Shown: positions 50,038 to 60,219, numbered from the stretch's first letter. The stretch: DNA of 64,000 bases from Gemmatimonadota bacterium (GCA_003223395.1 QHUZ01000022.1:1-64000), one strand, 5' to 3'. Made by a program: numbers and translations. Notes: generated by a model from the letters alone, not told the origin.

Positions 50038-53000
50038 TGGTGCGCAAGCTCCTCGGGCCGGTGGTATTGGCTCTCGCATTCCCCGTCTTACTGACTGCGC
50101 AGTCGCAGGCGACGACAGGCGTCATCCGCGGCACGGTGACCGATCCCTCGGGCACACCGGTCGCGGGCGCTACGGTCGTGCTGCGCGAGTCACAAACCGG
50201 CTTCCAGCGCCAGGTGTCCACCAGCGAGCGCGGCATTTTCATCGCGCCCCTCATGCCCCTCGGGACGTACGATGTCAGCGCCCGGGCCGTCGGCTTCGGC
50301 GAGGCGCGGCGCAGCAGCGTCCGCCTGGGCGTCGGTGAGACTGTGAACCTGAACCTGCCGCTCGCGGCGGTGCAGTTGCAGGCGGTGGTCATCGAGGCGA
50401 CGCAGCCGGTCGTGGACGCGACCAAGGTGGAGAACTCCACCCGTCTGCCGGACGCGGCGGTCTCGCGCCTCCCCAACAACGGGCGCAACTATTTGAACCT
50501 GACGCTGCTCACACCCAACGTGGCGATCGTGCAGGGTCCGGACGGCGACGAGCTGTCGATCGGCGGGCAGAAGGGCATCCACAACAACGTTTCGGTGGAC
50601 GGCGCCGACTTCAACAATCCGTTCTTCGGTGAGCAGCGCGGCGGCCAGCGCCCGCCGTTCACGTTCAATCTCGATGCGGTGCAGGAAATCGTGGTCACGT
50701 CCTCCGGCGCCAACGCCGAGTTCGGCCGTTCCTCCGGCGGGTTCGTGAACGTGGTGACCAAGTCCGGGACGAACACCCTCCACGGCTCGGTCCACTATTA
50801 TGGAAAGGACGGCGCGCTGTCCGGTCAGCCGCACCATGCGGGTGTGACCCTCCAGACGCCCGATTTCACCCAGCACCAATTCGGCTTCACGCTCGGCGGG
50901 CCGATCAAACGCGATCGCGCCTTCTTCTTCGTAGCGTACGACCAGCAGATCTACGACGAGACGAAACAGACGAATCCCAACCGGATCGCGGCGCCGCTGC
51001 GCGCGTGGATGGATACGGCGTTCGGTGCGGCGCTCCGCGGCGACTACGGGTCGATCGCCCGCACCAACAATGCGCGCGCGCTGCTGGCGAAGTTGGACTT
51101 CCGGCTCTCCGACAAGCACAACGCGTCGCTCAAGTACAACTACACCTGGTCGGAGCAAGCCAACGGCACGTTCGACGTAGACAGCTGGGGCCGCAGCGCC
51201 AACGGGCTGGAACAGGATCACTCCAACGCCGTCAACGGCAGTCTCATGTCGTATTTGACGCCGCGTCTGCAGAACGAGTTCCGGTTCCAGTACTCACGAG
51301 AGGATCGACCGCGGCCGTACGACGGCCCGCGCAGCAGCCTGTTGGGCCCGGATCCCACGGGGACCGGCCAGCGTCCGTTCCCGGATGTCGCGATGGATTT
51401 CGTGGGCGGTTATCGGTTCGGGATGCCGTTCTTCCTGCCGGTCGCTTATTACGACACGCGTGTCCAGCTGCTCGACAACATCTCGATTGCCAAAGGGGCC
51501 CACCTCTTCAAGCTGGGTGGCGAGTACAATCGCGTGAACTCGGTGCAGACGTTCATCGGCTTTGCGAACAGTCGCTACATCTTCAGCTCGGTGAACGGGT
51601 TCCTCAATTACGTCGCGAACGCGAATTACGTGGAGTGCCCCAACGGAAGCAGCAACACGACCGGCGGAAGCACGCCGTGTGGTACGACTGCCGGCGGCGC
51701 TCCGATCCTCCCCAGTGGCCCGGTCCTGCTGTATCTCCAGCAGGCGGGAGTGAACCGCTCGGTGCGCGACGCGGGCACGCAGAGCATTCCGCAAACGGAG
51801 CTCGACTTCTACATCCAGGACACCTGGAAGCCGAATCCGAACTGGACGTTCGATTACGGCCTGCGTTGGTCGGCGCAGCTGGAGCCCAGCATTTTGTCAC
51901 CGACGGATTCGACGGCGTACCATGCGCTGTACGGGACGACAGCCACGAATGCCAAGGGCACGTTCGCGTTCCCGTCCGACGGCACGATCCCGTCGGATAA
52001 AAAGATGATCCAGCCGCGCGTCGGCATCGCCTGGGATCCCCGGGGTGATGGTCGCCAGGTATTCCGGGCCAGCGCCGGCCTGTACTACGCTCGGATTCCC
52101 GGGTTGAACCTGGCATCGACGCGCTCCACGGACGGCTATCGGGGCGTGACGCTGTTCGGTTCGAGCGGCACCATCCCGTTCGGGTTGCCGGCGCCGGCGT
52201 TCCCGAACCTGTTCCCGTCGACCATCCCGCTGAGCGCGGTGTTCAACCCATCGGTGTTCGTATTCGACAAGAACTTCCGCAATCCGCGTACCCTCAACGT
52301 GACCGTGGGATACGAAAAGGAGGTCGCGGCGGATCTGGGACTCATGTTGTCGTTCACGCACGCCCACACCGATTTCGTGAGCCGGTTCATCAATCGGAAC
52401 GACTCGCTGTTCGGCGTGGTCAACGCCGGCCCGTTCGCCGGCATCGGCACGCTCACCACCGTGGAGGCGAGCGCCAAGTCCACGTACAATGGCTTCACGA
52501 TCGGCCTCAAACGGGTGCGCGATCCGAACTTTCAGTTCCAGGTCAACTACACGCTGTCATTCGACAAGTCGGACGATGACAACGAGCGCGATCCGTTCAC
52601 GTTCCGCTACGCCCGCGCCGACAACCTGGCGCCGGAGTACGGCTGGAGCGATCGCGATCAGCGGCACCGCTTCAACGGCTGGATGATCGCGCACATCGGC
52701 GGTGGGATCTTCCTCAACAACCGGCTGAGCATCTACTCGGCGCAGCCGACCTCGGCGAGCTGCGGGCCGAGCCCGCTCAGTCCGTTCGCTCCCCCCAAGG
52801 GGCAGCGGGCCACATCGGCGGCCGATCGGAACTGCTTGGATGGCACCGTGCTTCAGCGCAACACGCTGCGCAAGGACAACAGCTACTTCTCGTGGGACGT
52901 GGGCCTGACGTGGCCGTTCAGCGTCGGCAAAGGCCGCGTCGAGCTCGTGGCGCAGATGTTCAACGTTCTTGGCTCGGAGAACTTCCGGGATCCGGCCGCG

Positions 53001-53090
53001 ACGAGCCTGCTGTTCAACTTCGACGGCACGCTGCGCAGCGGCCTCGGGGATCCGCAGCAAACGCAAATCGGCCTTCACTGGGTGTTCTAA
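50038..53090 (+). CDS. TonB-dependent receptor with carboxypeptidase-regulatory-like domain (Oar-like)
   Basis: Signal peptide; GVIRGTVTDPSGTPVAGATVVLRESQTGFQRQVSTSERGIF; VQEIVVTSSGANAEFGRSSGGFVNVVTKSGTN; C-terminal aromatic LHWVF. Confidence 0.92.
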
Positions 53091-53110
53091 AACCTGGCGA
53101 TGCTGATGGC

Positions 53111-53140
53111 AAGGGACGGTAGATGTTTACCGTCCCTTTT
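53111..53140 (+). terminator. Intrinsic terminator of the TonB-dependent receptor
   Basis: aagggacggta-gatgtt-taccgtccctt + tt, 11-bp perfect stem. Confidence 0.88.
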
Positions 53141-53156
53141 GTCTTTCTGGCTGACC

Positions 53157-53230
53157 GGCGTCAAACAAGAGGCGTCTAAAAGAACGGCGTCAAAAGGAAC
53201 TGCGTCAAAAAGAACTACGTCCAAGAGAAA
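53157..53230 (+). repeat. Left array of degenerate 14/15-bp tandem repeats (consensus GGCGTCAAAAAGAAC)
   Basis: GGCGTCAAACAAGA/GGCGTCTAAAAGAAC/GGCGTCAAAAGGAAC/TGCGTCAAAAAGAAC/TACGTCCAAGAGAAA. Confidence 0.88.
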
Positions 53231-53247
53231 ACCGTAGCCGGGGCGAA

Positions 53248-53658
53248 TCACCGATCGGGAGGGGGGAACCGATAGAGCCGATTGATCATCTTGAGAACCA
53301 GAATTGTGCGACTCTGCAATGAACGAATCGTCTTGCGCTGCTGTTCCGACCCAGGCTCGACAACGCGAAGTTGTGTCAATGTTTCTTGAGCCGAGCCCCG
53401 TGCGTGCAGGAGAAAGCGACGGAAGTCGGGAATGCTTCCTCGTCCACAGCCCTCCGAGATATTCGAACCGATTGAAAGGGAAGCGCGGACCAGCTGGTCA
53501 CCCCGCGCGTATGCGCCCGGTCCGCGGAACTCCTTGGCGAGCGTGGCGCACTCTTTGGCGAGGTTTTGCGCCACCTGCATCACGCGAAGGGTCTTGGGGT
53601 TTGCGCGAAGGACCATCACCGTGACTATGGTGCCGGCAGGGCATTGGTGTGTGATCAA
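53248..53658 (-). CDS. Four-helix-bundle protein (S23 / 23S rRNA intervening-sequence protein family)
   Basis: GDQLVRASLSIGSNISEGCGRGSIPDFRRFLLHARGSAQETLTQLRV matches the family SIxxNIxEGxGR...DFxRFLxxAxGSxxE pattern. Confidence 0.85.
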   Translation of the reverse strand: MITHQCPAGTIVTVMVLRANPKTLRVMQVAQNLAKECATLAKEFRGPGAYARGDQLVRASLSIGSNISEGCGRGSIPDFRRFLLHARGSAQETLTQLRVVEPGSEQQRKTIRSLQSRTILVLKMINRLYRFPPPDR

Positions 53659-53688
53659 TTTCCCGCACGAATGGCCATTTAGACGGTT

Positions 53689-53745
53689 TGCTTTTTGACG
53701 CCCTTCGTTTGACGCCTTTCTTTTTGACGGTGTTACCTTTGACGG
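53689..53745 (-). repeat. Right array of the same repeat, inverted orientation
   Basis: Minus strand: CCGTCAAAGGTAACA/CCGTCAAAAAGAAAG/GCGTCAAACGAAGG/GCGTCAAAAAGCAAA, period 15/15/14. Confidence 0.85.
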
Positions 53746-53755
53746 GGTTATTGTT

Positions 53756-53828
<73 letters not shown>

Positions 53829-53873
53829 TCTAGGCCCTGTTGTCCGGACGGCAACCGAGGCAGATTTCCGGAC

Positions 53874-54737
53874 ATGCCCTCCATCGTGTGGATCGATGGG
53901 ACGTGGTACGACCGCGGCAGCGCGGTCGTTTCTGTATGGGACCACGGCCTCCTGTATGGCGACGGCGTGTTCGAGGGCATCCGTGCCTACGGCGGCCGCG
54001 TCTTCCGGCTGGCCGCCCACCTCGATCGGCTGTACGCGTCGGCAAAAGCGATCTGGCTCGAAATCCCCATGACGAAGGAAGCCATGGGGCGTATGGTCGA
54101 GGAAGGCGTTGCGAAGAGCGGGATTAAAGACAACTACATTCGGCTGGTCATCACGCGGGGCGTGGGCGATCTGGGACTGGACCCCCGGAAATGCCCGAAG
54201 CCGACCGTCTTTTGCATCTTCGACACGATCAAACTCTGGCCGCAGGACCGCTACGAGAAAGGCCTCACCGCACTCACTGCAGCGACGCCGATTCTGCATC
54301 GCGAGTCCCTCTCTCCCCGCGTGAAATCCCTCAACTATCTCTCGCACATCCTCGCCAAAGTCGAAGGCATCGCCGCGGGGGTGGATGAGGTGATCATGCT
54401 CGACTCCAGCGGGTATGTCGCCGAAGCAAGTGGCATGAATCTCTTCGCCGTGTCCAACAGCACACTCAAGACGCCCCCGCCGTACACAGGCATCCTGCGC
54501 GGCGTCACGCGCGATACCGTGATCGAGCTCGGCCGTGAGGCGGGCTACGCCATCGAAGAGCTGCCGATGAACCGCTACGACCTGTACACCGCGGATGAGG
54601 TGTTCCTGACCGGAACCGCCGCCGAGGTCGTGGGGATTTCAAAACTCGACGGCCGGGCGATCGGGAACGGGGTGTCCGGACCCGTCACGCGAGACCTGGC
54701 AACTCGCTTCCGCGCCTACGTTACCCGGGACGACTGA
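53874..54737 (+). CDS. ilvE: Branched-chain amino acid aminotransferase
   Basis: VWDHGLLYGDGVFEGIRAYGGRVFRLAAHLDRL, SLNYLSHILAKVEG, YVAEASGMNLF, EVFLTGTAAEV. Confidence 0.93.
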   Translation: MPSIVWIDGTWYDRGSAVVSVWDHGLLYGDGVFEGIRAYGGRVFRLAAHLDRLYASAKAIWLEIPMTKEAMGRMVEEGVAKSGIKDNYIRLVITRGVGDLGLDPRKCPKPTVFCIFDTIKLWPQDRYEKGLTALTAATPILHRESLSPRVKSLNYLSHILAKVEGIAAGVDEVIMLDSSGYVAEASGMNLFAVSNSTLKTPPPYTGILRGVTRDTVIELGREAGYAIEELPMNRYDLYTADEVFLTGTAAEVVGISKLDGRAIGNGVSGPVTRDLATRFRAYVTRDD

Positions 54738-54839
54738 TTTCTCCTGCAGCACCCTGGAAAGCGCTAACCCATTGACCGGTCACAAGCTAACCCTCATATT
54801 GGGGGCCCTTTGCGCTTCGTTCCGCGCTCGAGGTGAGCC

Positions 54840-55091
54840 ATGTCATGGCGAGTAATTGCGCATGGGGACCAGGTTTGGCATGTGGACGCGGTCGCCGAGC
54901 GTCACGCGAATACGTCCGCTTGGCAGTTGGTCTTGTCGTTTCGCGCCGCGTCTGAGTCACTCCCGGGTCGGCGCCGGTCGTTCTGGACGCCGTATCCGCT
55001 GGAGGCCACCTCGAAGTCGTCACTGTTCATCCAGGCCGAGCGGATCCCGGACGCCGCGCTGTCGCAGCTGCTCGCGGAGCGTCTCTCGTGA
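54840..55091 (+). CDS. Small hypothetical protein
   Basis: 83-aa ORF, ATGA-type overlap with next ORF. Confidence 0.5.
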   Translation: MSWRVIAHGDQVWHVDAVAERHANTSAWQLVLSFRAASESLPGRRRSFWTPYPLEATSKSSLFIQAERIPDAALSQLLAERLS

Positions 55092-55336
55092 GCACCGCGA
55101 ACCTGCAGGATCTCCGGCGCGTCGTCAGCGCGGTAACGCGGTTACGGGGTGAGACGGTCAAACATGTCACGGTGCGCTCCGACGTCAGGCACGTGAAAGT
55201 GGAATTCGACAGCGGGCTGATTCTCGTCATCTCGGCTGAGCAGGATGCGCAGGGACGTCCGCGTCTCGAGGTGGATGTGGTTGAAGCGACTCAGGACTCG
55301 GGCGTGAAACAGCAGATCGAAGTTCGGTTCGAGTGA
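55088..55336 (+). CDS. Small hypothetical protein
   Basis: 82-aa ORF in the same coupled cluster. Confidence 0.5.
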   Translation: MSTANLQDLRRVVSAVTRLRGETVKHVTVRSDVRHVKVEFDSGLILVISAEQDAQGRPRLEVDVVEATQDSGVKQQIEVRFE

Positions 55337-55346
55337 GGTTGCTCAA

Positions 55347-55748
55347 GTGCCCGACGAGCGCCTGCGGTTTCAGGAGTTCGGTTTTCAGCGGCTGGCCAAC
55401 GGCCGCTGCCGGGCCAAGGTGGTGCTGACGTGGTCTGATGGCCGGCGGTTCGAGGGATCATCGGACGGCGTTTCGTCACAAACCGGCGAGCTGCGCTGTT
55501 GCGCGGTGGCAGCCGTGAACGCTTTGGAGCAGGCCGTACAACCCCGGCTCACGTTCGAGTTGCTGGGCGTGAAAGCGGTGCGCGCGTTCGACGCGACGGT
55601 GGTGATCGTCTCGCTGTCGGCGCGCGCGGAAGAGACGACGCGACTGGTTGGATCGTGTTTGACGGAAGTCGATCCGCCTCGCGGCGCGGCACTTGCAGTG
55701 TTGAATGCGACAAACCGCTTACTTGGGAATTATCTGACGACACGATGA
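55347..55748 (+). CDS. Hypothetical protein, possible stand-alone LeuA-dimer-like domain
   Basis: 133 aa; FELLGVKAVRAFDATVVIVSLSARAEETTRLVGSCLTEVDPPRGAALAVLNATNRLL; 4-bp overlap with next gene. Confidence 0.5.
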   Translation: MPDERLRFQEFGFQRLANGRCRAKVVLTWSDGRRFEGSSDGVSSQTGELRCCAVAAVNALEQAVQPRLTFELLGVKAVRAFDATVVIVSLSARAEETTRLVGSCLTEVDPPRGAALAVLNATNRLLGNYLTTR

Positions 55749-57277
55749 AACGACTGACGGCAGTGTGGTTCTCGATGTTGAGTGCAGCGGCGCTCGCCGC
55801 CTGCGCCGGCGCACATATTCCTCCCGCTCCCGTGACCTCGCTGCCCGGATCCCAAGCGGCAACCCGCGACAGCTCTGCGGTACAGCTCGGGACGGCGCTG
55901 GCGACGGTCGAGCAGGACTCCGCCGCCGATCAGTCGGCCCTGGACAGCCTCCACGCGCGGTCCGCCGACTCGCTCCCCGCACCCCGCACCGACGTGGCCG
56001 TGCGCGGCGAGGACGTGCGCAAGGAGGCGGAAGACCTCTTCGGCCGAGACGCGACGACGACATTCGACATCGACGTCTCGAACTTTGCGGGCAATCGCCG
56101 GGTGCTCGAGTACCTGGAGTTCTTCCAGCTCGACTCGCGCGACCGCTTCGAGATCTGGCTGTCCCGTCTGGGGCGCTATGAGGGCATGATCCGGGAGCGG
56201 CTGCGCGCGCGCGGCCTGCCGGAGGATCTGGTCTATCTCACGTTGATCGAAAGCGGGCTGTCGAATACGGCGGTGAGCCGCGCCCGTGCGGTCGGGATGT
56301 GGCAGTTCATGGCGTCCACGGGTCGGGGCTATGGCCTGCAGATCGACCCCTGGGTGGACGAACGGCGCGATCCGTTCAAGGCGACCGACGCCGCGGTCAA
56401 TCATCTCCAGGACCTCGTCCAACGCCTCGGCAGCGTCTATCTGGCGGCCGCGGCGTATAACGCGGGCGCCGGCCGCATCGAGCGGGAGATCCGCCGGCTG
56501 CCGGGCGAGCCGGACACCGTGGATGACCAGACGTTCTTCGAGATCGCCGACCGGCGCAATCTCCGGCGTGAAACGCGCGACTATGTGCCGAAGTTGATCG
56601 CCGCGGCGTTGATCGCCAAGCAGCCCAGCCGCTACGGCTTCACGGACATCCTGCGCCTGCCGCCACTCGTCTTCGACGAGGTTTCGGTGCCGGATGCGAC
56701 CGGGCTCGACGTACTGGCGCGACTGGCCGATACCACGGTCGCGGCGCTGCTCGAGCTGAATCCGCAGTTCGTGCGCGGCATCACGCCGCCGCAGCGCCCG
56801 GTCGTCGTGCGCGTGCCGCGGGGCAGGGGCGCGGCGGTCGCGGAGCGATACGCCGATCTCCCGGTCAACGAGCGCGTGACGTTCGTGGACCACTACGTCA
56901 GCTCAGGCCAGACGCTGTCCGGCATCGCGCAGCGCTACATGGTGACCGTCACCATGTTGCAGGCGGCGAACCCCCACCTGCGCACGCACGCGCTGCGCGT
57001 GGGGCAGCGGATCATCGTGCCGATGAGCGGCCGTGTGGTGCCGCGCGGTGCGTGGAGCAACCCGCCGGAGCCCCGCGTCCGCCGCGTGTCGAGCCGGTAT
57101 CGCAGCGTGAGCAGCCTGCCCTCCGATGGCACGCGCCATCGCGTGGCGCGCGGCGAGACCGCGAGCGGCATCGCGCGCCAGCACGGGATCGGGCTGGCGG
57201 CGCTGCTGGAAGCAAATGATCTGACGATACGCAGTGTGATCCGGCCCGGTGACGTCCTGCTGATTCCGAGCCGGTAA
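55745..57277 (+). CDS. Membrane-bound lytic transglycosylase (MltD-like) with LysM repeats
   Basis: IESGLSNTAVSRARAVGMWQFMASTGRGYGL, AAAAYNAGAGRIER; two LysM segments (YVSSGQTLSGIAQRYMV; HRVARGETASGIARQHGI). Confidence 0.93.
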   Translation: MKRLTAVWFSMLSAAALAACAGAHIPPAPVTSLPGSQAATRDSSAVQLGTALATVEQDSAADQSALDSLHARSADSLPAPRTDVAVRGEDVRKEAEDLFGRDATTTFDIDVSNFAGNRRVLEYLEFFQLDSRDRFEIWLSRLGRYEGMIRERLRARGLPEDLVYLTLIESGLSNTAVSRARAVGMWQFMASTGRGYGLQIDPWVDERRDPFKATDAAVNHLQDLVQRLGSVYLAAAAYNAGAGRIEREIRRLPGEPDTVDDQTFFEIADRRNLRRETRDYVPKLIAAALIAKQPSRYGFTDILRLPPLVFDEVSVPDATGLDVLARLADTTVAALLELNPQFVRGITPPQRPVVVRVPRGRGAAVAERYADLPVNERVTFVDHYVSSGQTLSGIAQRYMVTVTMLQAANPHLRTHALRVGQRIIVPMSGRVVPRGAWSNPPEPRVRRVSSRYRSVSSLPSDGTRHRVARGETASGIARQHGIGLAALLEANDLTIRSVIRPGDVLLIPSR

Positions 57278-57294
57278 CCGACCGGCACCCGTGG

Positions 57295-57942
57295 TTAGTG
57301 GTGCCGGAATCCCTTCATAACTTCCGCTTCATAGCCGTTCGCGGGATCGCGACCGGCACCCAGCAGCTGCTCGACCTTCGCCGGGCCGCGGTTGTAGGCC
57401 AGTAGTGCCAACGACATGTTGGCGGGATAGCGATCCAGCAGATCCCGCAGGTAGCGGAACCCGATCCGCAGGTTCGTGTCGCGGTCATACAGCTGCTGCG
57501 TCGTCAGCCCGGGCTCGTACAGCCGCGCCGTGCTGGGCAGCACCTGGGTGAGCCCGACCGCCCCGACATGACTCGTGGCGCGCGGGTTGAACCCCGACTC
57601 GACCCTCACCAGACGGAACGCGAGGCCGGGATCGATCCCCTCGCTCAGCGCGACGTCATAGACCGCCGTCGCCATGTCGGCGGGCAGCCGGTAATGCGTC
57701 GAGTACTGCATGATCGCATCGACGCGGTCGAGCTGCAGCCGGGCGACTTCGAGCTCGCCCTGCTTGGCATCGAGCTGCTGGCGCAACGACCGCAGTTCAC
57801 CGAGAAGCTCGGTGCCCGATGCGGGCGCGCGCTCAGTATCGGTCGTCGTGCCGCCCGCCCACCCACCCACGGTACTGATGAGCAGTGCGGCCAGCACGAT
57901 CATCCCGCCGCGAAGTATCAAACGTTGAGTTTTCGTCTGCAT
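57295..57942 (-). CDS. Transglycosylase SLT domain protein
   Basis: RVESGFNPRATSHVGAVGLTQVLPSTARLY, ALLAYNRGPAKVEQLL. Confidence 0.88.
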   Translation of the reverse strand: MQTKTQRLILRGGMIVLAALLISTVGGWAGGTTTDTERAPASGTELLGELRSLRQQLDAKQGELEVARLQLDRVDAIMQYSTHYRLPADMATAVYDVALSEGIDPGLAFRLVRVESGFNPRATSHVGAVGLTQVLPSTARLYEPGLTTQQLYDRDTNLRIGFRYLRDLLDRYPANMSLALLAYNRGPAKVEQLLGAGRDPANGYEAEVMKGFRHH

Positions 57943-58004
57943 AGTCCTCCCCTGTTCATTGACTTCCTGCAAGTCAAGCATGGATCACCTGCGTCAAGCA
58001 CCTG

Positions 58005-58466
58005 TCAATCATCGCGTGGAGCCTTTTGCTTCTCCACGAGCTGCACATCTCCGATTACCATGCTGCTGTCGACGGCTTTGACCATGTCGTATACGGTCAA
58101 TAACGCCACGGCGACCGCAGTTAGTGCCTCCATCTCTACGCCGGTCCGACCAACCGTCCGCACCTTCGCCGAGATCCGCACGCCCGGCAGCGCTTCTGCC
58201 AGGCTCGCCTCGACCTCCACGTGGTCGAGACCCAGGGGGTGGCAGAGCGGGATAAGCTCCGCCGTCCGTTTCGCTGCCAGCGTTCCCGCGACCTCGCTCA
58301 CTGCGAGCACGTCGCCCTTGGCGATAGCCTGTTCGGCCACCAGCCGGAACGCTTCCGGCGACATCCGAATCGTCCCCGTCGCGACCGCCGACCGATCCAT
58401 CATCGGCTTGTCGCCCACATCGACCATTCGGGCGCGGCCAGCCTGGTTCAGATGCGACAGCTTCAT
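58005..58466 (-). CDS. moaC: Cyclic pyranopterin monophosphate synthase MoaC
   Basis: MVDVGDKPMMDRSAVATG, AAKRTAELIPLCHPLGLDHVEVE, TGVEMEALTAVAVALLTVYDMVKAVD. Confidence 0.96.
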   Translation of the reverse strand: MKLSHLNQAGRARMVDVGDKPMMDRSAVATGTIRMSPEAFRLVAEQAIAKGDVLAVSEVAGTLAAKRTAELIPLCHPLGLDHVEVEASLAEALPGVRISAKVRTVGRTGVEMEALTAVAVALLTVYDMVKAVDSSMVIGDVQLVEKQKAPRDD

Positions 58467-59509
58467 GACTGTCTCGTCACCTGCAGGTCCTCGGCCAATA
58501 CGGCAGCCAAGAGCTGCGGGTTCACATTGCCCTGCGCGAGATCGCGCGCGTCCATCACCAGGGCGATCGCCTCGACCAGCTTTTCCGTGTCGCCCCCGCG
58601 CCTGGCTTCACTGCGCAATCTCGTCGCCAACGCGTCCAGCATGTCGGTGAAGCCCCCACGCGCCTGAAACGGCACCTGCCCAAGCGCGAACAACCAAGGA
58701 GCTTCCAGAAACCGTGCTGCCAGATCTTCCGCCGGTTGGCCGGCGCGGCCGCTTCCTGTCGCAAAGAGCTTGCCAATGCACCCTGCAGCAGCCGTAACTC
58801 GTTGTGCCAATTCAGCTTTGCTGCCAATTCCGAGCGTTTGCTGTGCGAAAGCTGTCACGTCACTGTCGGCGATTCGTGCCACACGAACGAGCACAACGCG
58901 CGACATGATCGTCGGAAGCAGGGCGTTGGGGTCCGCGGCCGTGATAATGATCACCGAGTCCGCGGGCGGTTCCTCGAGCGCCTTGAGCAGCGCGTTCGCT
59001 GCCACTTCCGTCCCCAGCTGCGGGATCAGCCGTTCCGCATCCCCGACGATGAAGACTTTTTGCTTGCCCATCGCCGGCGTCAGCGCCAGCCGTTTGAGCA
59101 GCAACCGGACCGAGGCAACCGGATGACTCGCCAGTCCCACGACGGGCGCGTACAACGGTTGCTCCCGGCGCACCGTCATTTCCTCGGCCAACGCATCTGC
59201 GACGAGATCGACCTGCTTCTCGGCGTCTCCGGTGCTCGTCCCACCGCGTTTGCTCAACTCTACCGGCACGAACCAGTGCACGTCGGGGTGTTGCAGCGAA
59301 ACCACAAGTCGGCACGCGCGGCATTGGCCGCACGGTTCCTGGCCTGGGCCTTCGCAATGGATCAGTTGGGCTAGCCACAGCGCGAGACGCTGCTTCCCTA
59401 CGCCACGAGGTCCGGCAAGCAGAAGCGCTTGCGGCAGCTTTCCGGAGGCGTGGGCGCCCGCCAGTTTGGTCTTAACCCTTTCGTGCCCGGTAAGGGGCGG
59501 TAAAGGCAT
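58463..59509 (-). CDS. holB: DNA polymerase III subunit delta'
   Basis: QALLLAGPRGVGKQRLALWLAQLIHCEG, zinc motif CGQCRACRLV, NALLKALEEPPADSVIII. Confidence 0.9.
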   Translation of the reverse strand: MPLPPLTGHERVKTKLAGAHASGKLPQALLLAGPRGVGKQRLALWLAQLIHCEGPGQEPCGQCRACRLVVSLQHPDVHWFVPVELSKRGGTSTGDAEKQVDLVADALAEEMTVRREQPLYAPVVGLASHPVASVRLLLKRLALTPAMGKQKVFIVGDAERLIPQLGTEVAANALLKALEEPPADSVIIITAADPNALLPTIMSRVVLVRVARIADSDVTAFAQQTLGIGSKAELAQRVTAAAGCIGKLFATGSGRAGQPAEDLAARFLEAPWLFALGQVPFQARGGFTDMLDALATRLRSEARRGGDTEKLVEAIALVMDARDLAQGNVNPQLLAAVLAEDLQVTRQS

Positions 59510-59627
59510 GGGCGCAATCTAGCTGCGGGGTCAGTGCGCTGCGCCACTCTAGGCCGTAACTCATTATAGGCCAAGCTAGTACCATTACACTCTTGGCCTT
59601 GCGCATACTTAACTACATGATGGGGAC

Positions 59628-59703
59628 GTGATTAAGCAATTAAGTGAGCGCGCACTCGCGAGATTGTATCGATATTATCGATTTTTTTCGGGTTTTGTTT
59701 GGG
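59628..59703 (+). other. Possible 5' remnant of a Rex-like repressor gene
   Basis: GTG start, IKQLSERALARLYRYYRFFSGF resembles Rex N-terminal IS(E/D)xTxxRLxxYxRxL; homology lost at about 59690. Confidence 0.25.
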
Positions 59704-59796
59704 CTAGGAGGCCTGGGCTTGCAGGACGGGGACGGTCAGCTCCGCGTCTTCTGCGCGGTCCTCGACCACCAACACGCGGAGAGACTTGGTGCCCAC
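59704..59796 (-). pseudogene. 5' fragment of a response-regulator/REC gene
   Basis: VGTKSLRVLVVEDRAEDAELTVPVLQAQAS*; starts 4 nt after the stop of the upstream RR gene, ends after 30 codons. Confidence 0.65.
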
Positions 59797-59799
59797 CGA

Positions 59800-60219
59800 T
59801 TATTGCGGGGGATGGTTCAGCAACAGCCAGTAGAGTCCCACGTCGGAGACGGCGCGGGCAAAGGCGTCGAAATCCACGGGTTTTACGATATAGCTGTTCG
59901 CGCCGAGCGCGTACGCCCGCTCGATGTCGGGCTCTTCGCGCGACGAGGTCAGGACCACGATCGGAATTGTCTTCGTGCGGTTGTCGTTTTTCAGCCGGCG
60001 CAACACTTCCAGGCCGTCCACCTTCGGCAATTTGAGGTCGAGCAGGACCACCTTGGGCACCGGACTCGCTCCATCGGCGAAGAACTCCATCGCCTCCGCA
60101 CCGTCGTGACACAGGAATACCTGGTTGGCGAGATTGCGCTGCTTGAGCGCGCGGAGCGTCAGCTCCGCATCGTTGGCGTTGTCCTCGACGAGCAGGATCT
60201 CGACTCCCTTTGGTTGCAT
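59800..60219 (-). CDS. Single-domain response regulator (Rcp1/CheY-like)
   Basis: [59 protein letters not shown]. Confidence 0.93.
   Translation of the reverse strand: MQPKGVEILLVEDNANDAELTLRALKQRNLANQVFLCHDGAEAMEFFADGASPVPKVVLLDLKLPKVDGLEVLRRLKNDNRTKTIPIVVLTSSREEPDIERAYALGANSYIVKPVDFDAFARAVSDVGLYWLLLNHPPQ

Noticed and set aside
53157-53745. CRISPR array
   Set aside because: Repeat units are contiguous 14-15 bp with no spacers, inverted arms and no cas genes.
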